The notes beneath the pieces were generated by a model. It was not told the DNA's origin. It was given only the letters and a program-made list of their open reading frames with translations, and searched no databases. A DNA stretch of 5,459 bases from an uncultured Eubacteriales bacterium (GTDB lineage Bacteria > Bacillota > Clostridia > Lachnospirales > CAG-274). Position 1 is the first letter of the stretch. Each line of letters starts with the position of its first letter. The translations under genes were made by a program, and so were the position numbers. Shown piece by piece: positions 1 to 5,386 of the stretch. The stretch covers positions 1 to 5,459 of the forward strand of contig CABVAP010000148.1 in NCBI GenBank assembly GCA_902496345.1, in the 5' to 3' direction.

Positions 1-53
1 AAAAACCGACCTCCCAATCGTTAGATTTTTGGTCTAACTTTTGGGGGTCGGTT
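1..53 (-). terminator. Intrinsic terminator of the GH43 gene
   Basis: Read on the minus strand, this is a long hairpin ending in a run of five U (complement of 1-5). The outer stem pairs 4-17 with 41-53, with one bulged base at C10 and one G-U pair. After a 2x2 internal loop, a perfect inner stem pairs GTTAGA (20-25) with TCTAAC (33-38). It begins about 68 nt past the GH43 stop codon, as expected for that gene's terminator. The right arm (47-53) is also used by the neighbouring hairpin 47-67, so the two folds exclude each other. Confidence 0.75.
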
Positions 54-76
54 CAGTTTGAACCGACAGCCTTTTT
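47..76 (+). terminator. Possible rightward terminator hairpin
   Basis: GTCGGTTCA (47-55) pairs perfectly with TGAACCGAC (59-67) across a 3-nt loop. Four bases later comes TTTTT (72-76). On the plus strand this could terminate a transcript entering from the left of the window. On the minus strand it forms just before the GH43 terminator and competes with it for bases 47-53. The four-base gap before the U run makes it weaker than a classical terminator. Confidence 0.45.
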
Positions 77-120
77 GTGTAAAAAATATATATTCTTTTA
101 AGGGTTATCATTTAATAAAT

Positions 121-1659
121 CTAGTAAGTCTTATAATCTGTCCAATCAAATTTTGCGTCAATAGTTTTTGCATTTTCGCCGTTATAAGCGTATAAACCAA
201 CAAGTGTTCCTGTGTGGTGCTTTCCTACTGTAACACCCTCATCACAAAGGAACGTACAACGTACAACTCTGCCCAACAAATACCAGTTTTCATTATCAAA
301 GCTATAGAAAAATTCTCTAGTCTGTTTGATAACTCTAACTTTTAAATAAACAATTTTAACATCATTATCAAGTGAAACCTCACCCATAATGCTCTTTTCG
401 GCATTTCTATTTTCGTATAATCTAAGTTTCTTTCCGTTGTCATAAATCATACAACATTTTATGTGGTTGTTTATTCCATAATAGCAAGTTATTCCTGCTT
501 GTTGGTCTTTTTCTTTTGGGTCAAATTCAAGCTTTGTTGAAAAGCGATAAGAAAGTTCTGTTTCACGTCTTACAATTGTGTTGTATGAACTTCTTTTATC
601 TAAATCAAACTCGCCAGCTTCAATTGTTAAATAACCTTTGTTTTTTGTAAGCGAAATTTTTTCGTGTCTTGGGTTTCTAACAAATTCCCACTCTAAACTC
701 AATTTATCATCATCAAAATCATCAAATGTTTTTTCTTCATATTCTGTCCAAGGCAAATCTGGAGCTTCATTTTCAGCAGATGGCCCATTTCCGTCATTAA
801 CTATAAACCAACCGTCATCTGTCCAAGTTACCTTGTCTAAACCTGTTTCACGACCAACAGTTGTATAACCACCCTCGTTTGCTCGTCCGCATAAGTATGT
901 TACCCACCAGTCGCCGTTTTGTGTCTGGACTAAATCACCGTGACCAGAACGTTGTAATTCAGCTGTTGGGTCTGTTTGTTTTAATGCTGGGTTATGTGGT
1001 GATGACTCATAAGGTCCGAAAAGATTTTTTGAACGACCAACGCTTATCTGATGACCGAAACCTGTTCCACCCTCTGCAAGTATAGCATAATACCAGCCGT
1101 CTTTTCTTAAAATATGTGGACCCTCTGCACAACGGAGGCCTGTTCCGTCCCAAACGTGAACAGTTGGTTCAGCAATTTGTGTACAGTCATCAGTAAGTTT
1201 TGTAATTGTAATCCCCGGTGCTGTTATACAATAGTGAGTTCCGTCATCGTCAACGAAATGTGACGGGTCTATACTGTCTATATCAAGCACAACCGGTTTT
1301 GTATAAGGTCCCTCTGGATTTTTAGATTTCATAAAAAGTGTTTTTCTAAGTTTTCCAGTTGTATTTTCTGGTGGGTCGTTAAGTCTTAAAGTTGCGAAAA
1401 CGTAAAATTCGCCATTACAGTAAGATATATCAGGTGCCCAAATTCCGTGGGAATCTGATGTTTCGCTTAAATCAAGTCCGTCATTGTCTGTTATAACGTG
1501 ACCGATTAATTCCCAATGTACCAAATCTTTTGAATGGTGGATTGGGATAGCTGGGAAATATTGAAAAGTGGAATTTACCATATAATAATCCTCCCCAACA
1601 CGTACAACAGAAGGGTCAGGATAAAAACCTCTTACGATTGGATTTTTGTATGTATTCAT
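121..1659 (-). CDS. GH43 family beta-xylosidase / alpha-L-arabinofuranosidase, intracellular
   Basis: A 512-residue glycoside hydrolase of family 43, expected to release xylose and/or arabinose from xylo-oligosaccharides by inversion. Residues ~5-300 form the five-bladed propeller. The three expected acidic residues are visible: general base Asp15 (YPDPS), pKa modulator Asp131 (IDPSHF) and general acid Glu179 (CAEGPH). SGHGDLVQ (238-245), with the conserved His240, and VGRET (268-272) are also typical. Residues ~310-510 match the beta-sandwich domain found C-terminally in many beta-xylosidases. No signal peptide or membrane segment is seen, so it probably acts in the cytoplasm on imported oligosaccharides. 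An in-frame ATG 36 nt upstream (1695) has no ribosome binding site; the ATG at 1659 sits 7 nt after AGGAG. Length is normal for the family and no key residue is missing. Family assignment is firm; the choice between xylosidase and arabinofuranosidase is not settled by sequence. Confidence 0.93.
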   Translation of the reverse strand: MNTYKNPIVRGFYPDPSVVRVGEDYYMVNSTFQYFPAIPIHHSKDLVHWELIGHVITDNDGLDLSETSDSHGIWAPDISYCNGEFYVFATLRLNDPPENTTGKLRKTLFMKSKNPEGPYTKPVVLDIDSIDPSHFVDDDGTHYCITAPGITITKLTDDCTQIAEPTVHVWDGTGLRCAEGPHILRKDGWYYAILAEGGTGFGHQISVGRSKNLFGPYESSPHNPALKQTDPTAELQRSGHGDLVQTQNGDWWVTYLCGRANEGGYTTVGRETGLDKVTWTDDGWFIVNDGNGPSAENEAPDLPWTEYEEKTFDDFDDDKLSLEWEFVRNPRHEKISLTKNKGYLTIEAGEFDLDKRSSYNTIVRRETELSYRFSTKLEFDPKEKDQQAGITCYYGINNHIKCCMIYDNGKKLRLYENRNAEKSIMGEVSLDNDVKIVYLKVRVIKQTREFFYSFDNENWYLLGRVVRCTFLCDEGVTVGKHHTGTLVGLYAYNGENAKTIDAKFDWTDYKTY

Positions 1660-1666
1660 TTTTAAA

Positions 1667-1672
1667 CTCCTA
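1667..1672 (-). promoter_or_regulatory. Ribosome binding site of the GH43 gene
   Basis: The minus strand reads TAGGAG followed by a 7-nt spacer and ATG at 1659. This decides the start against the upstream in-frame ATG at 1695, which is preceded only by A/T-rich sequence. Confidence 0.9.
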
Positions 1673-1725
1673 ACAATAGATAAATTTTCAAACATTAAAA
1701 ATATATACGTATAACTTTATAAATA

Positions 1726-1754
1726 ATGATATATTTTTTTGTATAATTTGTCAA
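1726..1754 (-). promoter_or_regulatory. Sigma-A-type promoter for the GH43 gene
   Basis: The minus strand reads TTGACA (1754-1749, perfect -35), a 17-bp spacer, then TATCAT (1731-1726, five of six matches to the -10 consensus). The predicted transcript starts near 1719 and has a ~60-nt leader. The 10-bp palindrome TATACGTATA (1704-1713) lies just inside the transcribed region and could be an operator, though this is speculative. Confidence 0.7.
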
Positions 1755-1946
1755 TACAATTTATAAAAAAATTTAAATAACATATAAACAAAAATGTACG
1801 GTTTTCTGGCCTCATAACGATAAAATCTGGTTTTTACAAAAGCACTTTATATTTTTGGGCCATATTTTTTGTATAAAATATATAAATAAAAGTTGTACTT
1901 ATATTTTATATAAATTGTTGAAATTGTAGAAAAATACTGTTATAAG

Positions 1947-1975
1947 TTTACATATTTGAACAAATATGATATAAT
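1947..1975 (+). promoter_or_regulatory. Sigma-A-type promoter of the PocR-sensor / EAL operon
   Basis: TTTACA (1947-1952, five of six matches to -35), a 17-bp spacer, and a perfect TATAAT (1970-1975) preceded by TG at 1967-1968, which makes an extended -10. Transcription should start near 1982. This is the best rightward promoter in the intergenic region, and it places the first gene ~178 nt downstream of the start point. Confidence 0.8.
1951..1968. promoter_or_regulatory. Candidate operator inside the rightward promoter
   Basis: CATATTTG-AA-CAAATATG is a perfect 8-bp inverted repeat with a 2-bp centre. It overlaps the last two bases of the -35 box and fills the spacer up to the base before TA of the -10 region. 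That position is typical of a repressor site, or of an activator that reshapes the spacer (MerR-like). No known regulator consensus was recognised, and no second full copy occurs in the window. The symmetry is seen directly; regulator binding is inferred. Confidence 0.5.
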
Positions 1976-2146
1976 AGCCACATATATAAATAAAACAATT
2001 TATCAGCTTGTCGAAAGAAAATGAAATTTGTCAGTGTTATTTGCTTCAAAAACAACATTCTTGATTTTGCTTTATAAGCGTAAACCTTATTTTCTTATAC
2101 AGCTTTTCGGCAATCTAATAATTTATATGAATATTTCGGTAGTTAT

Positions 2147-2154
2147 AGGGGTGA
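2147..2154 (+). promoter_or_regulatory. Ribosome binding site selecting the GTG start of the PocR sensor gene
   Basis: AGGGGTGA followed by GTTTT and a GTG codon at 2160 matches the 16S anti-Shine-Dalgarno sequence well. Upstream in-frame starts (TTG at 2028, ATG at 2127) have no such site, so the shorter protein is preferred. Confidence 0.8.
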
Positions 2155-2159
2155 GTTTT

Positions 2160-3422
2160 GTGGAAAAAGAAAAAATTTATTTAACAGAGTTAATAGACGT
2201 TAAAGTATTGCAAAGAATACAAGACGGTTTTTCTGCATATACAGGTATGGCAGCCTTAACGACCGATGCTGATGGAATTCCTGTTACAAAGGGGAGTGGC
2301 TTTACAGAGTTTTGTACAAAGCTTACGAGAAAATCTTTACTTGGTTTTAAAAGATGTACCGAATGTGATAGACGTGGGGCATTACAAACATTAAGCACGG
2401 GTGAGCCAGCAGTCTACCATTGTCACGCTGGGCTTGTTGACTATGCTGCACCTATTATGGTCAAAGATTGTTTTATCGGAAGTTTTATCGGTGGACAAGT
2501 TCGAACTGGCGAAATCAATAAGGAAAAAATGAAAAAAATTGCCGAAGAACTTGGAATAGACCCTGCCACATATATAAGTATGGCAGAAAAAGCAACTGTT
2601 TTATCAGAAGATAACGTAAAAAAATCAGCTGTCTTTTTATCTGAAATAGCCAGAATCCTTTCAGAGATGGCATATAGAAGCTATAAGGAGTTTGAAAAAA
2701 ACAAGAAAATGGAAATGGCGTCACGCTCAAACGCTTCTTTTCTGATGAATATGAGCCTCACCACAAAAAGGATAATGAAAGAGCTTGTTCATATCGCAAA
2801 CGATTCTATGGGTTCAGAAGATGTTTCTTTAATCAAAAGAAACCTTAAAAATATCTCACATAAAGGGGTCGGAGTTTTATCAACTATTGAAGACACAATC
2901 GAATATATTAGAATGGTTGGTGGCAAAATTGAAATAACTGAATTTGAATATCAAGTACGTGAGCTGTTTGAAGAATTAGTTTCAAATGTTGAAAGCTATG
3001 TTAATACAGATAAAATTCAAATAAAACTAGATATTCAAAAAAACGTTCCAGAGTGGCTTTTGGGCGATGCAAACCAGATTGTACAAGTTGTAAATAAGCT
3101 TATTTTAAATAGTTTTAGATTTATGGATAACGGTACAATTTCTATAAATATTTCTTGCGAAAAAATTTCGTATGCGACTATGCTTAAAATAGAGGTTAAA
3201 GATATGGGGGTTGGTATGACCGAAAGTCAACTTGATGATGCAAGGCAAAGACTTAATTCATCAGATGAATATATCCATACCAAAAAGGAAGATTTAAACC
3301 TTGGTTTTTATGTCATAGGTCTTATTGTTAAACGTATGGCAGGAACTATCGAGGTCACAAGTAAGCTAAACGAAGGCTCTTTGTTTACAGTGACTATTCC
3401 TCAGCTTGAAGTTAAAAACTGA
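2160..3422 (+). CDS. PocR-domain sensor with histidine-kinase-like core lacking the phosphoacceptor His
   Basis: 420 residues, GTG start chosen by the AGGGGTGA site. Residues ~7-165 match a PocR ligand-binding domain: Cys52, the pair Cys66/Cys69 followed by Asp70, then YHCHAGLVDYAAPI (86-99, Cys88) and GGQ (111-113). A short helical linker (~166-190) leads to a dimerisation-type region (~184-255) and an HATPase-type domain (~262-416). In the H-box, FLMNMSLTTKRIM (194-206) aligns with the canonical F-L-x-N-M-S-H-E-x-R-T-P, so His is replaced by Leu200, Glu by Thr201 and Pro by Ile205. The ATP-site N-box Asn312/Asn317 and the D348-x-G-x-G box remain; two G2-box glycines are replaced (Asp378, Asn380). 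No receiver domain or membrane segment is seen, so it is probably a soluble cytoplasmic pseudokinase. It is co-transcribed with the EAL gene 17 nt downstream, its likely partner. The ligand is unknown; PocR of Salmonella responds to propanediol, but the family is broad. Confidence 0.85.
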   Translation: MEKEKIYLTELIDVKVLQRIQDGFSAYTGMAALTTDADGIPVTKGSGFTEFCTKLTRKSLLGFKRCTECDRRGALQTLSTGEPAVYHCHAGLVDYAAPIMVKDCFIGSFIGGQVRTGEINKEKMKKIAEELGIDPATYISMAEKATVLSEDNVKKSAVFLSEIARILSEMAYRSYKEFEKNKKMEMASRSNASFLMNMSLTTKRIMKELVHIANDSMGSEDVSLIKRNLKNISHKGVGVLSTIEDTIEYIRMVGGKIEITEFEYQVRELFEELVSNVESYVNTDKIQIKLDIQKNVPEWLLGDANQIVQVVNKLILNSFRFMDNGTISINISCEKISYATMLKIEVKDMGVGMTESQLDDARQRLNSSDEYIHTKKEDLNLGFYVIGLIVKRMAGTIEVTSKLNEGSLFTVTIPQLEVKN

Positions 3423-3424
3423 TT

Positions 3425-3434
3425 AAGGAAGTGA
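3425..3434 (+). promoter_or_regulatory. Ribosome binding site of the EAL gene
   Basis: AAGGAAGTGA differs at one base from the full anti-Shine-Dalgarno complement. It lies 5 nt before ATG at 3440, which is chosen over the in-frame GTG at 3431 because that GTG lies inside this site. It overlaps nothing of the upstream gene, whose stop ends at 3422. Confidence 0.85.
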
Positions 3435-3439
3435 TATGT

Positions 3440-5122
3440 ATGACGGGTTTTGACACGGAAAAATATTCAAAACTTATTGATGAATTTTTGCTTAATATTC
3501 AACAAATAAATAGTATGAATTTTTCAGATACACAAAAAACTTCTGAAGATATGTGTGACTTTTTGAGAATTGGAAAAATTGAAATCATATTTTTTAGCAA
3601 TAAGGACGATGAAAAAGCCAATAATAGTAGGAGTTTCATATTTTTCCAGAAAGATAATTATGATGAAAAACGCTTTTATTTTCAAAAAGAAGTTACAGCT
3701 AGTGGAAACATTATGTATTATAAGATTTACCAGAAAAAAGACACACCTGATTGGTCTGAAACCGAAAACAACAAAATAAAAGTCGTACAAAAAATTATTT
3801 TTTCGTTTATAAGTATGACAAGAATTGTCACTTTGCTTGAAAATCTTTCGTTCAAGGACCAGGAACTTGGCATTTATAATTCAAGATATTTTTTAAAATT
3901 TGCTGAAAGTAAATTTGAAAATAATGACATATTAAGGTATGGTGCTTGTTATTTTAATTTGCGACATTTTTCAAATATAAATCACCAGTTTGGGCGAAAA
4001 AAAGGCACGGAAATAATGAAAGGATTTGTTGATGGATTAATCGCAAAATTAAGTAACGATGAAGTTGTTTGTAGAATTGGTGGCGATAACTTCTGCTGTT
4101 TATTTTTCAAAGAAAATCTTAATCTTATTATGCAATATATGAAAGGTGTCGGCGTTATATATGACGAAAAAGCTGGAAACCGTATCCTTGTTTCAGCCTC
4201 TGCCGGATACTATATCATTGACAGCGAATGTAGTTCTGCTAATGACATAATGGACTATATTTCAATGGCTATCAACATTGCAAGAAACGTTATGAACACT
4301 GACTATATATTCTTTGATAACGAACTTATGCGAAGTATAAATAGCTCAAGACATATTGAACAGTTATTTTATAATGCTATCGAAACCGAAGAATTTCAAG
4401 TTTACTATCAGCCAAAGGTTAATTTACGAAACTACCAGCTTGCTGGAGCAGAGGCACTTTGCAGGTGGTTTCACGATGGCAAACTTTTTCCACCGGATAG
4501 CTTTATCCCTATTCTTGAACGTGCAAAGGCTATATGTGTTTTAGACTTTTATATGCTTGAACATACTTGCAGAGATATTCGCCGTTGGCTTGATGATGGA
4601 CGAGAAGTCGTCACAGTTTCCGTAAACTTTTCAAGACGAAATTTAGGCAATATGGATTTTCTCAAAAATGTTATTGCTGTCATTGATAAATATAATGTTC
4701 CACACGAATATATTGAAGTTGAACTTACAGAAACGGCTGTTGACCTAAACTCTAAAGAGCTTAAAGATGTTGTCTTTGGCTTACAAGAAAACGGAATAAG
4801 TACATCTGTTGATGATTTTGGCGTTGGATATTCCTCACTTAGTCTTATACGTGAGTTGCCTTGGAACGTACTTAAAATAGATAAAAGCTTTTTGCCTATG
4901 GGTAGCAATATATCCGACCCTAATAGACACTCTATGCTTAAACACGTTGTTGCTATGGCACAAGAAATTGGACTTGAATGTATTGTTGAGGGTATCGAAA
5001 CAATAGAACAGGTTAAACTTTTAAAAGAAAACCATTGTTATCTTGCACAGGGATTTTATTTTGATAGACCTTTGCAAGTCGATGAATTTGAAAAAAGGCT
5101 TAAATTAAAAGCTACTAGTTAA
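3440..5122 (+). CDS. Cyclic-di-GMP phosphodiesterase: degenerate GGDEF plus intact EAL domain
   Basis: 560 residues, soluble. Residues ~1-130 form an alpha/beta region with no motif I can name, possibly GAF-like, ending in a helix (~118-138) that leads into GGDEF. The GGDEF domain (~135-300) is eroded: the signature reads GGDNF (214-218), the metal-binding D-x-D is Asn173-x-Arg175, and the usual ND and GD positions are Asn181-His182 and Gly189-Thr190. No RxxD inhibitory site precedes it. The EAL domain (~305-550) keeps the full catalytic set: Glu338 (GAEALCRW), Asn396, Glu428, Asp458/Asp459 (DDFGVGYSSL), Lys479 (LKIDKSF), Glu517 and Glu520 (VEGIE), and Gln537. It should therefore hydrolyse cyclic-di-GMP to pGpG, with the GGDEF part acting as a regulatory module, perhaps binding GTP. 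As second gene of the operon it is the likely output of the PocR pseudokinase upstream. Activity is inferred from residues. Confidence 0.9.
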   Translation: MTGFDTEKYSKLIDEFLLNIQQINSMNFSDTQKTSEDMCDFLRIGKIEIIFFSNKDDEKANNSRSFIFFQKDNYDEKRFYFQKEVTASGNIMYYKIYQKKDTPDWSETENNKIKVVQKIIFSFISMTRIVTLLENLSFKDQELGIYNSRYFLKFAESKFENNDILRYGACYFNLRHFSNINHQFGRKKGTEIMKGFVDGLIAKLSNDEVVCRIGGDNFCCLFFKENLNLIMQYMKGVGVIYDEKAGNRILVSASAGYYIIDSECSSANDIMDYISMAINIARNVMNTDYIFFDNELMRSINSSRHIEQLFYNAIETEEFQVYYQPKVNLRNYQLAGAEALCRWFHDGKLFPPDSFIPILERAKAICVLDFYMLEHTCRDIRRWLDDGREVVTVSVNFSRRNLGNMDFLKNVIAVIDKYNVPHEYIEVELTETAVDLNSKELKDVVFGLQENGISTSVDDFGVGYSSLSLIRELPWNVLKIDKSFLPMGSNISDPNRHSMLKHVVAMAQEIGLECIVEGIETIEQVKLLKENHCYLAQGFYFDRPLQVDEFEKRLKLKATS

Positions 5123-5148
5123 TTTAAAAATCCATAAAATAAAATTAG

Positions 5149-5182
5149 AAATCCCCTACCAGCCTTGGTAAGGGATTTTTTT
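5149..5182 (+). terminator. Intrinsic terminator of the sensor / EAL operon
   Basis: AAATCCCCTACC (5149-5160) pairs with GGTAAGGGATTT (5167-5178), with a single C-A mismatch and a 6-nt loop. The run of seven T starts at 5176. It lies 26 nt after the EAL stop codon. Its T tract is also the start of the 40-nt repeated module described separately. Confidence 0.88.
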
Positions 5183-5215
5183 CAAGGCCGAAATTTTTTG
5201 AGCGTTTTGATTTTG
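5176..5215 (+). repeat. 40-nt direct repeat module, copy 1
   Basis: Identical to 5319-5358, at a spacing of 143 nt. The unit begins with seven T, then CAAGGCCGAAA, six T, GAGCG, and GTTTTG-like A/T sequence. Copy 1 begins in the tail of the operon terminator. Flanking bases differ right after the unit (AC here, CT in copy 2) and then agree again in an A run. Confidence 0.9.
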
Positions 5216-5234
5216 ACGAAAAAATGCACTTTGT

Positions 5235-5277
5235 TTGCTGGCAAGCTTCAAGCCAGCAATGCAAATTTATATTTGCA
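5235..5277. repeat. Pair of adjacent hairpins inside the first repeat set
   Basis: TTGCTGGC (5235-5242) pairs perfectly with GCCAGCAA (5252-5259) around a 9-nt loop. Immediately after, TGCAAAT (5260-5266) pairs with ATTTGCA (5271-5277) around TTAT. Both lie in the ~56 nt present only in the first repeat set, which suggests an inserted small palindromic element. Confidence 0.65.
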
Positions 5278-5299
5278 AAAATTGCATTTTTTCTAAAAA
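5277..5299 (+). repeat. 23-nt direct repeat, copy 1
   Basis: Matches 5364-5386 at 22 of 23 positions (A5 TTGCA, T run, CTAAAAA core). It lies 61 nt after the 40-nt module here, against 5 nt in the second set. Confidence 0.8.
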
Positions 5300-5303
5300 T
5301 CTG

Positions 5304-5325
5304 CGAAATAAAATTTCGTTTTTTT
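5304..5325 (+). terminator. Weak hairpin with T7 tail
   Basis: CGAAAT (5304-5309) pairs with ATTTCG (5313-5318) around AAA, followed by seven T. The stem is short and A/T-rich, so it may only back up the main terminator at 5149-5182. Confidence 0.4.
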
Positions 5326-5358
5326 CAAGGCCGAAATTTTTTGAGCGTTTTGATTTTG
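5319..5358 (+). repeat. 40-nt direct repeat module, copy 2
   Basis: Exact second copy of 5176-5215. Its leading T tract follows a different hairpin (CGAAAT 5304-5309 with ATTTCG 5313-5318), so both copies sit directly after a hairpin-plus-T structure. The module itself contains CGAAAT (5332-5337), which could also pair with 5313-5318. Confidence 0.9.
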
Positions 5359-5363
5359 CTGAA

Positions 5364-5386
5364 AAAAATTGCATTTTTCCTAAAAA
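5364..5386 (+). repeat. 23-nt direct repeat, copy 2
   Basis: Second copy of 5277-5299, with one T-to-C change at 5379. It follows the second 40-nt module almost directly, so this set is the compact form of the composite repeat. Confidence 0.8.

Larger units (their letters stand above)
1660..2159. other. Divergent intergenic control region
   Basis: 500 bp without a credible gene between the leftward GH43 gene and the rightward sensor operon. It is very A/T-rich and holds a promoter on each strand, the 18-bp palindrome 1951-1968, and the ~178-nt leader of the rightward operon. The middle part (1755-1946) shows an 11-bp A/T-only inverted repeat (1872-1882 with 1900-1910, 17-nt loop), which could be chance in such sequence. 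I recognised no catabolite-repression (cre) box and no known riboswitch. The two promoters are about 190 bp apart at their -35 boxes and do not overlap. Confidence 0.7.

Noticed and set aside
1660..1695. Upstream in-frame ATG adding 12 residues to the GH43 protein
   Set aside because: It has no ribosome binding site, whereas the ATG at 1659 follows TAGGAG at ideal spacing and gives the usual family N-terminus (NPIVRGFYPDPS).
2021..2077. 18-residue leader peptide (ATG at 2021) upstream of the sensor gene
   Set aside because: There is no ribosome binding site, no run of regulatory codons, and no convincing terminator/antiterminator pair after it.
2028..2159. Longer PocR protein starting with TTG at 2028 or ATG at 2127
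   Set aside because: Neither start has a Shine-Dalgarno sequence; GTG at 2160 has AGGGGTGA. The extra residues do not resemble the PocR family.
1982..2159. Cyclic-di-GMP riboswitch in the operon leader
   Set aside because: I could not find the conserved core of either known cyclic-di-GMP riboswitch class or a paired P1 stem; only a weak 5-bp hairpin (2074-2090) is visible.
4549..4908. 119-residue open frame antisense to the EAL domain, and other open frames inside the three genes
   Set aside because: They lie fully inside well-supported conserved domains, lack ribosome binding sites and resemble no family.
5176..5386. CRISPR array
   Set aside because: There are only two copies of each unit, unequal spacing and no spacer-like organisation or cas genes; the units are A/T-rich extragenic repeats.
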